Shown piece by piece: positions 58,401 through 64,000 of a DNA stretch of 64,000 nucleotides. The DNA is from Liolophura sinensis (taxonomy: Eukaryota; Mollusca; Polyplacophora; Chitonida; Chitonidae), in NCBI RefSeq assembly GCF_032854445.1, contig NC_088296.1, positions 6,997,435-7,061,434 of the forward strand. Reading direction: 5' to 3'. Made by a program: the position numbers and the translations under genes. Numbering within the stretch: position 1 is the first letter of the stretch; each line of letters opens with the position of its first letter. The notes beneath the pieces were generated by a model that was not told the DNA's origin, did no database searches, and worked only from the letters and a program-made list of their open reading frames with translations.

Positions 58401-59991
58401 GTTTAGCCAGGTTAAAAAACTGATATACGTATTCAATGCTGCGTCCTGTAATTGTTTTCATAGTCATTAATTCATTATCAATAACCCTAACTTGTGGTAA
58501 TGGACAGAATTCATGGTCATGACTGTCACTTAAACTTTAATGGCCATGAAGCTGTCCCATATTGTGAGCTGAATAATGGCCTTTTAATAATGGTTGTGGG
58601 TTTATTCATGGGAATGAAAGTCAATATCATGGCCATGAGTAATCTGCAAGAGTTCTGGGCATGAAAAAAAATAATGGCCATCAGTTTTATCTTGATACCC
58701 ATGAATGAGGGATATTAATGCCCCGGGACTTGTGCCTGATTAATGGCCTTTTTTTAATGGCTAATTCAGCATAAATTAATGGCCTATTCAATGTCCAATT
58801 TTTGTCATGGCCATTAAGAAATTAATGGTCATTTTACACACAAAAAGGCAGTATTTATCTTATTGTTGATCCCCACTCTCCAGAACGTTTGCGCTTACAC
58901 AATGGCAGTCAGCTATAGGCAGAATGTCCAAGGTAAATCACAGGTATGCACATCAGTCCTAAAGATTGAAGTAGGCATGACGAAATAAACCACATAAATC
59001 TATGCATAAATGTAATTTCATTTGTTTCTGTAGATTTTTGTGAAAAAAGTCAAAGGCTTTCAACCATTTGAATTCTAAGGTGGGCTTTATGGACCATAGT
59101 ATCAAAGTCTAGAACTCTCACAGGAAGTTTTCCAACTATAATAACCACACTGAAGGTTGGAATAACTGGAAAAATTTTTATATACTCATGAGTGAAAGAT
59201 TACTGACATAATGTTCCCAAAAATTCCTACCTTCTTGTGAACATCAGGAAAAAAGGTGATGTGACATCAGAGTTCCTAGATACTGTCAGTATGGCTTATG
59301 GATGTTCACCATATTATTCAAATATTTGAATACCTTTTATTACTCTCCAAAAATCTTTAAAAAATAAATGAAAGTATATTTATGCATAATATTCAGTTGT
59401 CTATAAGATGAACCTTTCTTCATATTTTAGCTTTCTTTTACTTTAAAGCTCTGTTAGATGTGACATTTACACAGGTGAGAATATCAGCGAATTTTCATCC
59501 ATTGAAATTTGCTTGTGTAGCTTGTGTCAAAGAGTACGTATTGTGTGGACCTCAAGGGGAGATAACAATGCTTACTGAAATTGCTAATACCAGAAGTCCA
59601 TTACCTAGAAGTATGCAACTTCCCTATACCTAATCTCCATGGCACATTACACATGTTATGTCATATGTAGAGGCTTGCGCCACCTGGTGGAGAAATACGA
59701 CGACCTTTTAGGTGGAAGTTGTGAACCTGTGCTTTTTCTGCACGGGGCACAAGGCCAGGGGCCACGAAATTTCATGAATGTAATGTATATTAACTGTAAG
59801 TGGTTTTAATATTGTGGGAGGCTTGGCCATATTTACTGATGATTAGTCTCTTATTCTTCTCAGCCTCAACTCTTCCACCCACCACAAAGGCGCCAGCGGA
59901 GGAGTCGTCATGGTTACCAGGATGGGCCATCGCTGTCATCGTCTGCAGCTGCATATTATTTGTCTTCTTCATTTACCTCATCGTCATGCTG
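37153..59991 (+). CDS. Multi-SEA transmembrane mucin-like protein gene (13 exons seen, 5' end missing)
   Basis: This is the span of a gene whose 13 confident exons are listed separately. Joined, they encode about 1,850 residues of extracellular mucin-like protein with four SEA domains and one transmembrane helix near the C-terminus. Each module is a Thr/Ser-rich exon plus the first SEA strand, then a short exon, then an exon of about 152 bp. All modules start and end in phase 1, so they can duplicate without shifting frame. By analogy with membrane mucins such as MUC1 and MUC16, the product probably sits at an epithelial surface as a glycosylated filament, with SEA autoproteolysis near the membrane. 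No start codon or signal peptide was found, so the 5' exons lie further upstream or were missed. Splice sites are GT/AG throughout. Four single-base frame breaks lie in modules 1-2. The family call is firm from the repeated SEA pattern; the biological role is inferred. Confidence 0.85.
38090..38157 (+). CDS. SEA module 1, 68-bp exon b
   Basis: Exon of 68 bp between CTTTTAG and GTAAGT. It encodes VECVFRKSAINDSVVNVM plus the following INGF and two bases of an Arg codon (phase 2). Its length and phase equal those of exon b in modules 2 and 3, and the pattern of Cys/Ile, Phe-Arg and Val residues is shared. It corresponds to the SEA helix and second strand, ending just before the cleavage loop. 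Confidence 0.75.
38190..38350. mobile_element. Partial copy of foldback family E in mucin intron 2
   Basis: Matches the inner left half of the 60229-60845 element: GGATATTTAAAAATAATGTT and GGGTATTTGG.ACCA, then GTTCTAAATGAAGACATGAT and GTCTA.TAA. Diverged and lacking a clear second arm. Confidence 0.5.
38960..39115 (+). CDS. SEA module 1, exon c, with two frame breaks
   Basis: Follows TTTTTCAG and ends TCTG|GTAAGA (phase 1), like the other c exons. The readable parts are GEGVIVQFTVMLNPANR, VSAERLEEVFVNHTG and LGDFTIDPAFTSF, a clear SEA C-terminal half. Two single-base losses relative to the expected frame are needed to read it through: one in the A run right at the acceptor (about 38960) and one in the GGGG run at about 39058-39061. 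The other c exons are 152 bp and unbroken. The usual Gly-Ser cleavage pair is replaced here by Gly-Glu-Gly. The exon is either damaged or mis-assembled. Confidence 0.65.
39140..40516. repeat. 63-bp minisatellite, about 22 copies, in mucin intron 3
   Basis: Unit words AAAAAGTTGTTGGTTTCGGA, TATCCCCCAACCTACATG and TACCAACTAAACAGCCACCC. As 63 is a multiple of 3, frames stay open for many copies, but indels break them repeatedly. The array sits between two exons whose splice sites match the module pattern, so it is intronic. Confidence 0.93.
40916..40972 (+). repeat. SINE-A tail fragment
   Basis: GAAGTGAAATATTCTTGAGT followed by AAAACACCTATCAACTAAAT. Confidence 0.6.
41136..41480 (+). CDS. SEA module 2, exon a (Thr-rich stalk plus SEA start), with two frame breaks
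   Basis: Starts after TTTCTCAG in phase 1 and ends ACAGAGGAG|GTAAGA in phase 0. It encodes a Thr-rich stalk of about 75 residues, then KLRIVSLIWIPDYANQSS and ELATNLTEE, the start of the second SEA domain. Reading it needs two frame changes, at about 41169-41175 (an AA run) and 41386-41391 (an AA run). Each looks like a single missing base. Without them the exon meets early stops. Confidence 0.65.
41547..41670 (+). repeat. SINE-A head, 3' truncated
   Basis: GGGGCCTCCGTGGCTGAGCG, then GGAGCCTCTCACCAAGGCAG and GTGAGTTTAAGCTC. Carries the tRNA-like part only, in mucin intron 4. Confidence 0.75.
42647..42841 (-). repeat. SINE-A, near full-length copy in mucin intron 4
   Basis: CTGTACTCAAGAATATTTCA through CAGCATTATGGTGGAGGGGA to GAGGCTCCTGAGTCATCG. 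Confidence 0.85.
43318..43690. repeat. Minisatellite of about 48 bp, about 7 copies
   Basis: Repeated GGTGTCATGTCTGGTGTC, CACTACTGTGATG.GGTGG. Looser copies continue to about 43815. The first 17 bases match the SINE-C word at about 61678-61696. Confidence 0.85.
43953..44020 (+). CDS. SEA module 2, 68-bp exon b
   Basis: Begins after TACTTGCAG and encodes LECVFRESAINEHVDRVY followed by ITSF, ending in phase 2 at AG|GTTAGA, a slightly weak donor. It has the same length and phase as the b exons of modules 1 and 3, and the protein is clearly homologous to both. Confidence 0.8.
44158..44482 (+). repeat. Two SINE-A 3' parts in tandem
   Basis: 44158-44327 (CAGCCGTACATGGGAAGG to an ATAAATAAAT tail) and a more diverged copy at 44340-44482 (CTCTCCGGATGTGTGTGAG to GAGTAGGGCATAAA). 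Confidence 0.8.
44490..45776. repeat. 43-bp minisatellite, about 30 copies, in mucin intron 5
   Basis: Unit GTCCACTAGCCATGAGGGCT followed by GTAGGTAAATCTTTCTTGTA. Variants cycle in the order GGGCTGT, GGGCTGT, GGGCCGT, AAGGCTGT, GGTTGT, a five-unit higher-order repeat of about 210 bp seen at least three times. The array ends only about 14 bases before exon c of module 2. Confidence 0.95.
45790..45941 (+). CDS. SEA module 2, 152-bp exon c with Gly-Ser cleavage motif
   Basis: Begins after TGTTTTAG and ends GAAG|GTGAGC (phase 1). It encodes SPGSIITNYNLELHPEKG, then VTLTQVSEAFSNAT and MLGGLELDTATSTFE, the second half of SEA domain 2. The G-S-I-I pair at the start of the strand fits the SEA self-cleavage site. 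It has one NAT glycosylation sequon. Confidence 0.8.
45942..46797. other. Intron 6 of the mucin gene
   Basis: No exon recognised. A SINE-like relic lies at about 46560-46645 and an A run at 46734-46750, just before the giant exon's acceptor. Confidence 0.6.
46798..48392 (+). CDS. SEA module 3, exon a: giant mucin-like exon with 17 tandem 24-residue repeats
   Basis: Uninterrupted 1,595-bp exon, preceded by TTTTTGTCAG and ending TCAGAG|GTGAGT. It opens with a poly-Thr stretch. About 47027-48245 is 17 tandem copies of a 72-bp unit coding for 24 residues, with core ANVTEMYNATTESVQPTRP. Each copy carries two N-glycosylation sequons (NVT/NIT and NAT) plus several Thr, giving about 34 sequons and a dense O-glycan candidate region. 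Copies 5-9 and 11-15 show the same order of variants, which points to block duplication. The last 50 or so residues (SLRIEIEIISLEW to ELSTNITSE) start SEA domain 3. The complementary strand is also open here, but this follows from the repeat's composition. Confidence 0.85.
48828..49013 (+). repeat. SINE-A, 5' truncated
   Basis: GAGGTCGCTGTGAGTTCGTC through CTGCCGTCGTAGAAGTGAAA to an AAATAAATAAAC tail, in mucin intron 7. Confidence 0.8.
49138..49205 (+). CDS. SEA module 3, 68-bp exon b
   Basis: Begins after TTTTCCAG and ends TTTCAG|GTAAGC in phase 2. It encodes LESIFRKSDVSESVDEIF followed by ITSF. This is the third exon in the window with exactly this length, phase and residue pattern. Confidence 0.85.
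49338..49450. repeat. 25-bp tandem repeat, 4-5 copies
   Basis: Unit GTGTGAGAAACTGAATGTG followed by TCTGTG, in mucin intron 8. Confidence 0.85.
49599..49750 (+). CDS. SEA module 3, 152-bp exon c with consensus-like GSVIV cleavage site
   Basis: Begins after TTATTTCAG and ends ATAC|GTAAGT (phase 1). It encodes EGSVIVDFDVKLTESANV, then TLEALVKAFQQGTNNSQN and IGGYVMNSTATVFI. GSVIV is close to the GSVVV-type autoproteolysis motif of MUC1-like SEA domains, so cleavage between Gly and Ser is predicted. Sequons include NVT, NNS and NST. Confidence 0.85.
49816..50025. repeat. 17-bp tandem repeat, about 12 copies
   Basis: Unit GTACAGTTTGTAAGCGG with frequent changes in the last three bases, in mucin intron 9. 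Confidence 0.9.
50057..50283 (-). repeat. SINE-A, near full-length copy
   Basis: ATTTATTTGATTGGTGTTTT through CTTCCCACGTATGACCAGAG to GGCTCCTGGGTTATTGCGCC. Lies about 130 bp before the module 4 giant exon. Confidence 0.85.
50418..52741 (+). CDS. SEA module 4, exon a: 2.3-kb mucin-like exon with about 80 N-glycosylation sequons
   Basis: Uninterrupted 2,324-bp exon after TGTTCTAG, ending CACAGAG|GTAAGA. It encodes 774 residues. After a Thr/Val-rich start come five tandem copies of MTTPFMNATD. A long array follows, built from TEVFTNA, TEMFTNA and TEMTTPVMNV blocks, which often sum to 24 residues (72 bp). I count about 80 N-X-T sites, an exceptional density for N-glycosylation. The last 38 or so residues (ILGSFRIVEGATW to NNNLTTE) begin SEA domain 4. 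Expansion by unequal exchange or slippage is likely, because neighbouring blocks are nearly identical at DNA level. Confidence 0.85.
53270..53490. repeat. 17-bp tandem repeat, about 12 copies
   Basis: Unit TTGATCAGTTATTACAC with GATCACTTATTGCAC variants, in the intron between exons a and b of module 4. It ends about 30 bp before exon b. Confidence 0.9.
53520..53578 (+). CDS. SEA module 4, shortened 59-bp exon b
   Basis: Begins after TGTCTCTAG and ends TTTCAG|GTGAGA in phase 2. It encodes LTDIYSPTYPLLGINNMAF. It takes the place of the 68-bp b exons but is nine bases shorter, so three residues of the helix region are lost and the frame is kept. The sequence has drifted most here, and only the L....I/Y and F(R) ends match the other modules. 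Confidence 0.75.
53823..53974 (+). CDS. SEA module 4, 152-bp exon c with GSVAV cleavage site
   Basis: Begins after TTGTTCTACAG and ends GAAG|GTAACT (phase 1). It encodes SQGSVAVSYKANFNSSMS, then AEDVQQTFLNGLVDGKKL and GKYTIDVDSV. It has the same 152-bp length as exons c of modules 2 and 3. This is the SEA domain nearest the membrane, and GSVAV at the expected place predicts self-cleavage that would leave a membrane-bound stub. Confidence 0.85.
54056..54100. repeat. 11-bp tandem repeat, 4 copies
   Basis: Unit AAACTACCCAT, in the last large mucin intron. Confidence 0.85.
54862..55008 (-). repeat. SINE-A, 3' part
   Basis: TTATTTGATTGGTGTTTTAT through CCAGCATTATGGTGGTAGGA to CTGCAGGTTGTTGGCAGAC. 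Confidence 0.85.
55010..56313. other. Intronic sequence, no exon accepted
   Basis: About 55725-55978 (+) is open for about 80 codons and ends KPLKKR then stop, with a long pyrimidine tract before it. An alternative terminal exon is conceivable, but the acceptor is poor and the peptide is not recognisable. Confidence 0.3.
56314..56416. repeat. 34-bp tandem repeat, 3 copies
   Basis: GCGAGGTGTATCATTCATCA followed by GAGGTCAAGGACAA. Confidence 0.9.
57330..58360 (+). pseudogene. Tc1-like transposase relic
   Basis: Decayed transposase readable in three frames. An N-terminal helix-turn-helix (VARHYRTHQPTVHRLLDHYQ) is followed by RPRVMSNRQDRFVV. Then come the first catalytic Asp block (WDENRFCIYTFDG), RGLTKQHYVDEVLRPVV, the second Asp (LQQDNARAHVARLTF) and, after a frame change near 58125, PAVSPDLSPIEHLWDE with the Glu of a DD34E-type triad. 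In-frame stops and at least two shifts make it non-functional. It lies in the last large intron of the mucin gene. A possible left end with AAAAGAAACGCAAA is near 57030; no matching right end was seen. Confidence 0.85.
58430..58840. repeat. AT-rich stretch dense in TAATGGCC/ATGGCCAT words
   Basis: More than ten occurrences of ATGGCCAT, TTAATGGCC or close variants on both strands in about 400 bp. It looks like a decayed inverted or tandem repeat and directly follows the Tc1-like relic. Confidence 0.45.
58845..59863. other. Intronic sequence before the transmembrane exon
   Basis: No repeat family or exon recognised. Confidence 0.5.
59864..59991 (+). CDS. Transmembrane exon of the SEA mucin gene
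   Basis: Begins after TTCTTCTCAG in phase 1, which matches the end of module 4 exon c, and ends ATGCTG|GTAAGT in phase 0. It encodes a short stalk (STLPPTTKAPAEESS), a Trp-containing boundary, and then a hydrophobic run of about 25 residues from GWAIAVIVCSCILFVFF through IYLIVML. It is a single-pass helix with two Cys. It is separated from module 4 by a 5.9-kb intron full of repeats. The next exon (tail) is uncertain. Confidence 0.85.
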
Positions 59992-60228
59992 GTAAGTACG
60001 GCCGTAGGAGTTCTTCTAAAATATTTGTGTGTTTTGTCTTTTGTTTTTTTCCCTCTTCTATCATTTCTTCGTTTTCGTTTCTGTCCTCTGTTTTAGGATT
60101 TTAGATGGAGATTTTCGATATTTGGTTTTGTTTATATTTAATTTATGCATGTATAGGCAATTCATGTAAACTGTAGCGTGTTTAGGTTGAATTTAAGTCG
60201 ATGATTTGTGTGAACTTCAGCCTTACAA

Positions 60229-60845
60229 TAACTCCAAGAATATAAATAAAGGAGAAGAAAACATAAAAATGATGCCAAAATCAGATGAAAGAGCGTCAAA
60301 ATTTATTTGCATGTATGGGCTTTAATATTTTTTGGAATTTTTTTTTCACGAGAAAAGGGTATTTGAAAATATTTTTGTATGGTGGGTATTTGGGACCAAC
60401 TTTTGGTATTTATTGTTGTTGCTAATGTTCTAAATAAGGATGTGATGCTTGTCTAATAAATTTGTTTGAATGTAAGTTTGTTGTTTATATCGAAACATAT
60501 GCATTTAACCTAAATTAGGACAATATTTATGAACACATTAAAAATATAAATATGATCCAAATTGAGGTTTAATACATTTGTTAGCTGAAAAAAACAAATT
60601 CTAGTGCAAAAATATTTATTAAATTCGTGTTACATCCTCATTTATGAAATTATTAAACAAAAGCTATAAATACGTAAAGGTGGTCCCAAATATCCACCAT
60701 ACAAAAATTATTGTTAAGTGTTTTTTTCTCCTTAAGGAAAAATCAGAAAAAAAATTGACCACATTTAGGAATAACTTTTCGCACACTTTCATCTGAACTT
60801 CATGTCACTTTTATGTTTTCTCCACCTTTAAGACTTCCAAAAACA
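60229..60845. mobile_element. About 600-bp foldback element (family E)
   Basis: Outer arms contain GAAAACATAAAAATGA (left) and, reversed, GAAAACATAAAAGTGA (right), both followed by CAGATGAAAG. Inner arms share TTTTTGTATGGTGG.TATTT and GGGACCA. Arms total about 240 bp each. It is non-coding. It shares its inner half with 38190-38350. Confidence 0.7.
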
Positions 60846-61019
60846 AAGATTAAATTTTCTGAAATATTTCACTTTTAAACATTCCAGTTGGTAACATGAA
60901 CCATTGTCTGTCTCTTCAGTGAGTTTCAATTTTGCAACTGTTCAATTGCATATCTTTGTGATCATATGGCCAGTTGGGTGTTATGTAGTTGTGTTTCACA
61001 AATTTCACAAATGGACTCA

Positions 61020-61440
61020 CATGTGCAATACGTATGTGTTCACATATAAAACACACACATGTTGACATGTAAAACACTTATGTGTTCACATGTAAAACAC
61101 ACACATGTTGACATGTAAAACACTTATTTGTTCACATGTAAAACACACACATGTTCACATATAAAACACTTACATGTTCACATGTAAAACACACACATGT
61201 TAACATGTAAACACTTATGTGTTCACATATAAAACTCAGACATGTTCACATGTAAAACACTTATGTGTTTACATATAAAACACACATATTCACATGTAAA
61301 ACACTTATATGTTTACATATAAAACACACACATGTTCACATGTAAAACACTTATGTGTTCGCGTATAAAACACGTGTTCACATATAAAACACGTGTTTAC
61401 ATATGTTCGTTCACATATGGTCTTGTTTCACATATGCTCC
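61020..61440. repeat. 23-bp minisatellite, about 17 copies, arranged as dimers
   Basis: GTTCACATGTAAAACACTTATGT alternates with a variant ending ACACACACAT, giving a 46-bp dimer period. The last copies degenerate into CACATATG words. Confidence 0.9.
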
Positions 61441-61599
61441 AATTTATGTCCTCATGTTTATTCATATATAGATCTAAATGTTTTGATATATACCTATATT
61501 TCATGGGTGAAAATTTGTTCGTATATGTTCGCATGTTAACGTCTAAAATATAGCTTACCGAAGTCAGACCAAAAATTTTTAAAATAGTACATGCTGGTG

Positions 61600-61840
61600 C
61601 CTCACTTGGTGCTCAACACGTGCAGGTTAGAGCAAGGAAACAGGATTGGTTGGCCAGGTGTCAGTATAATGTGACAGGTGTCATGTCTGGTGTCTTCAGC
61701 ATGGAAGTTCAGTGGCCACAGCACTTTGGCGGCATGGAATCGCCCTGTCACAGGAAAACACAGTATGTGCAAACACACCTGATGACTCCTCGTCATCATA
61801 TGATTGAAAAAATGCCAAGTTCGACATAAAACTCAGGCAT
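61600..61840 (+). repeat. SINE-C, longest copy
   Basis: CACTTGGTGCTCAACACGTG, GGTTAGAGCAAGGAAACAG and GTGTCAGTATAATGTGACAG. The 3' end CTCGTCATCATATGATTGAA then CAAGTTCGACATAAA matches the SINE-B 3' end, so SINE-B and SINE-C share a tail. Confidence 0.7.
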
Positions 61841-61861
61841 ACCTGCATACTGTAGTTGAAT

Positions 61862-61925
61862 TTATTTATTAGATGGGTGTTTTTTACGCAGTATTCAAGA
61901 ATATTTCACATTATGACAATAATGC
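61862..61925 (-). repeat. SINE-A tail fragment
   Basis: TTTATTAGATGGGTGTTTTT then ATTCAAGAATATTTCACATT. Truncated. Confidence 0.6.
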
Positions 61926-61940
61926 TTATGACATTAGAAG

Positions 61941-62037
61941 ACCGAAAGCAGGTAAAATAGTAGTGAAACACAAAGAAAGTAATCAACCATTGATTTTTGA
62001 TCAGGTTATGTCGACACAGGAAAATGGTGATGTGATG
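61941..62037 (+). CDS. Possible cytoplasmic-tail exon of the SEA mucin gene (tentative)
   Basis: An open stretch encoding RPKAGKIVVKHKESN, then QPLIFDQVMSTQENGDVM, ending in a donor-like ATG|GTGAGA. A basic, polar segment downstream of the helix would suit a juxtamembrane tail. Against it, no AG in the right place gives phase 0, which the transmembrane exon requires, and the 5' side abuts a SINE-A relic. A further possible last exon is 62917-63006, after CTCACTGCTGCAG, with 29 codons then TAG. Both need transcript evidence. Confidence 0.25.
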
Positions 62038-62329
62038 GTGAGAAAACAACATTTGTGTTATGCACTCTTCAAGTTTGAAACTCATGCCACTTTGTCCTCT
62101 TTTGTCGTTTTATAATGCACAGTGCTTCATTTTGTCACATTGTTTATTACATTTATTACCTACAATGTTTGTTTGCAAATTTTGTCTGTCGCCGCCATGA
62201 GTTGTGGCATGGTTGTGCCTTTAGCATGATACAGTGCATGTATTGGTACACTTTAATGCAGCAGTGTAAGCTCTCAACTTTGTGCTGTTTGGGCTGAAGT
62301 CATCACATGCACAATGTGTACATTTGAGA

Positions 62330-62720
62330 TATAACTTGTGTACTTCACATGTAATTTGTGTACACTTATCACATAATTTGTATATATTTCACATGTACTG
62401 GATATACACTCCACATGTGATGTGTGTATATTTCACATGTAATGTTTGCATGCGTCACATGTAATTTGTATACATGTACACTTTACCTGTACTGTATTTA
62501 CTGAACAATTGTATTTACTGTACACATCACATGTAATTTGTGTACATGTACACTTTACCTGTACCGTGTTTACTGTACAACTGTATTTACTGTATATTTC
62601 ACATGTAATTTGTGTACATGTACATTTTACCTCTACTGTATTTACTGTACACTTCACATGTAATTTGTGTACATGTACACTTATCTGTACCATATTTACT
62701 GTACACTTCACATGTAATGG
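62330..62720. repeat. Irregular tandem repeat of CACATGTAATTTGTGTACA blocks
   Basis: TTCACATGTAATTTGTGTAC, ATGTACACTTTACCTGTAC and TGTATTTACTGTACA blocks recur with periods of about 60-75 bp. Earlier copies are shorter. It creates open frames on both strands that I do not regard as genes. Confidence 0.8.
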
Positions 62721-62731
62721 GTGCACTGCCA

Positions 62732-62896
62732 TCACTTCCTCTCCAGCCGTACGTGGGAAGGTCTGGCAACAACCTGTGGATGGTCGTGGGTTTCCTCCAG
62801 GCCCTGCCCGGTTTCTTCCCACCGTAATGCTGGCTTCTGTCATATAAGTGAAATATTCTTGAGTATGGGGTAAAAAACCAATCCACCACATAAATA
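62732..62896 (+). repeat. SINE-A, 3' part
   Basis: CTCTCCAGCCGTACGTGGGA through CCACCGTAATGCTGGCTTCT to AAAACCAATCCACCACATAA. Confidence 0.85.
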
Positions 62897-63518
62897 CATC
62901 CATCTCACTGCTGCAGACCCAAAGGGCTTTGTTCAACAGTGTAGTTGATGCACATACATCAGAATTGTATATTTGTGGATTTAAATCAACATACGCATAT
63001 CTATAGATATGTTTAAAACACACGTTGACTAAGTATAGATGTAAAACTGTTGCACTTAATTAATTAAGGAAAATGAACACAGTGTTCTTGATAAAACAAT
63101 ATAAAACCGAGGGGTTCGATTCCAACTTTAGGGCTAATTTTTAGACCCTAAAAATTTTGTTTGTCAACTCATTGTTATCTCAGGGCAAATGTGTCTACGT
63201 TTCAGTTTCTAGTACCAAAAACATAGCTTTCAAAATTTCGAGGTTTTGAAATAGCTTTGTGGAATCAGCCCCTGTTCCTCAATGGAAGTTCAGGGAGAGG
63301 AATATCATGGCTGGAAAATAATTATTAAAATTGCTAGACTTGTAAAATTAATAACAGTATTGGACTATAATCAAAACACCTTTATATGAAACACTGTGTA
63401 TGTATAAACCCAATAACCCATTCACACAGTAATATGATAATTTACTGTTATGTTCTCATGATACTAATTTGCATGTTTGGGAGTGGATCTAACTCCAGTT
63501 GATGTTTACATTGTGCAA

Positions 63519-63656
63519 TTTACTTATTTTTGTGATTAGCGTTTTGTGCTGTACTCAAGAATATTTCACTTATACGACGGCAGCCAACATTATGGTGGGA
63601 GGAAACCGGATAGAGTCTGGGGGAAACCCATGACCATCCGCAGGCTGCTGTCACAC
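63519..63656 (-). repeat. SINE-A, 3' part
   Basis: TGTACTCAAGAATATTTCAC through CCAACATTATGGTGGGAGGA to CATCCGCAGGCTGCTGTCAC. Confidence 0.85.
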
Positions 63657-63825
63657 CTTCTCATACATTCTACAAAAGTATGATCATACATATATATTTT
63701 GCAAATCATGGCAATAGGTAATTGAATCCAATTCAGTGTGATGCTAAAATTTATCAGTAAAGTGTTTTTTCCGCTTTGAAGATGCACCATAATTGTTGAG
63801 AAAGTTGTGCTGTTGGTAATATCAT

Positions 63826-63905
63826 AGGTGTACTCGATAATACTGGTACATGTGTACTCAGTAATACTAGTACATGTGTACTCAGTAATACTGGTACATG
63901 TGCAC
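63826..63905. repeat. 24-bp tandem repeat, about 3.3 copies
   Basis: Unit GTGTACTCAGTAATACTAGT followed by ACAT. Confidence 0.88.
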
Positions 63906-64000
63906 TTAATGATGCTTTCATCATATGCATTCCAAAGAAGATATATTTGAAATTTGGTTCATATAAAAGTATTTTTGAAGAAAACGAGAATTGATCCGGA

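Noticed and set aside
62433-63023. Minus-strand 196-codon frame rich in Cys, Thr and Lys
   Set aside because: It spans a tandem repeat and a SINE-A copy and has no independent coding sign.

Overview
The window is intron-rich, AT-leaning animal nuclear DNA. The source is most likely a lophotrochozoan, probably a mollusc. This is inferred from one tRNA-derived SINE family (called SINE-A here) with a characteristic body and an ATAAATAA tail, which I remember from mollusc genomes. I could not run a search. There are no rRNA genes, no CRISPR array and no prokaryotic features. Free-standing tRNA genes are also absent; the tRNA-like sequences are SINE heads.

Layout. Positions 1-30,390 hold no gene I can defend. 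The stretch is a patchwork of SINEs (three families), hairpin-type MITEs (5261-5500, 19424-19850, 23945-24085), a deletion derivative of a mariner-like element (27757-28016), and many minisatellites. The largest minisatellite is a 31-bp array of about 38 copies at 6980-8160. Positions 30394-33711 are an apparently complete pogo/Tigger-like DNA transposon. It has matching terminal inverted repeats, a TA target duplication, about a dozen copies of a subterminal motif near GGGCAAAACGCCCA, and an uninterrupted two-exon transposase (helix-turn-helix, CENP-B-like region, DD35D core, C-terminal PHD-like zinc finger).

Positions 37153-59991 hold the main gene, on the + strand: a large transmembrane mucin-like protein built from four repeats of one module. 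Each module is a Thr/Ser-rich exon that ends in the first part of a SEA domain, then a short exon (68 bp in three modules, 59 bp in the fourth), then an exon of 152 bp (156 bp in module 1). Every module starts and ends in intron phase 1. In modules 3 and 4 the mucin exons have expanded into tandem arrays rich in Asn-X-Thr sites (17 copies of a 24-residue unit, and about 80 sites, respectively). The SEA domains of modules 2-4 keep a Gly-Ser autoproteolysis site right after an intron junction. The last confident exon (59864-59991) encodes a single transmembrane helix. The start of the gene, with the signal peptide, was not found, and the cytoplasmic tail is only tentatively placed. Modules 1-2 carry four single-base frame breaks, while the remaining 4.7 kb of coding sequence has none.

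The introns of this gene and the DNA beyond it (to 64000) are packed with SINEs, a Tc1-like transposase relic (57330-58360), a roughly 600-bp foldback element (60229-60845) and at least ten separate minisatellites. The locus is therefore shaped by tandem duplication at the level of exon module, protein repeat and intronic satellite.
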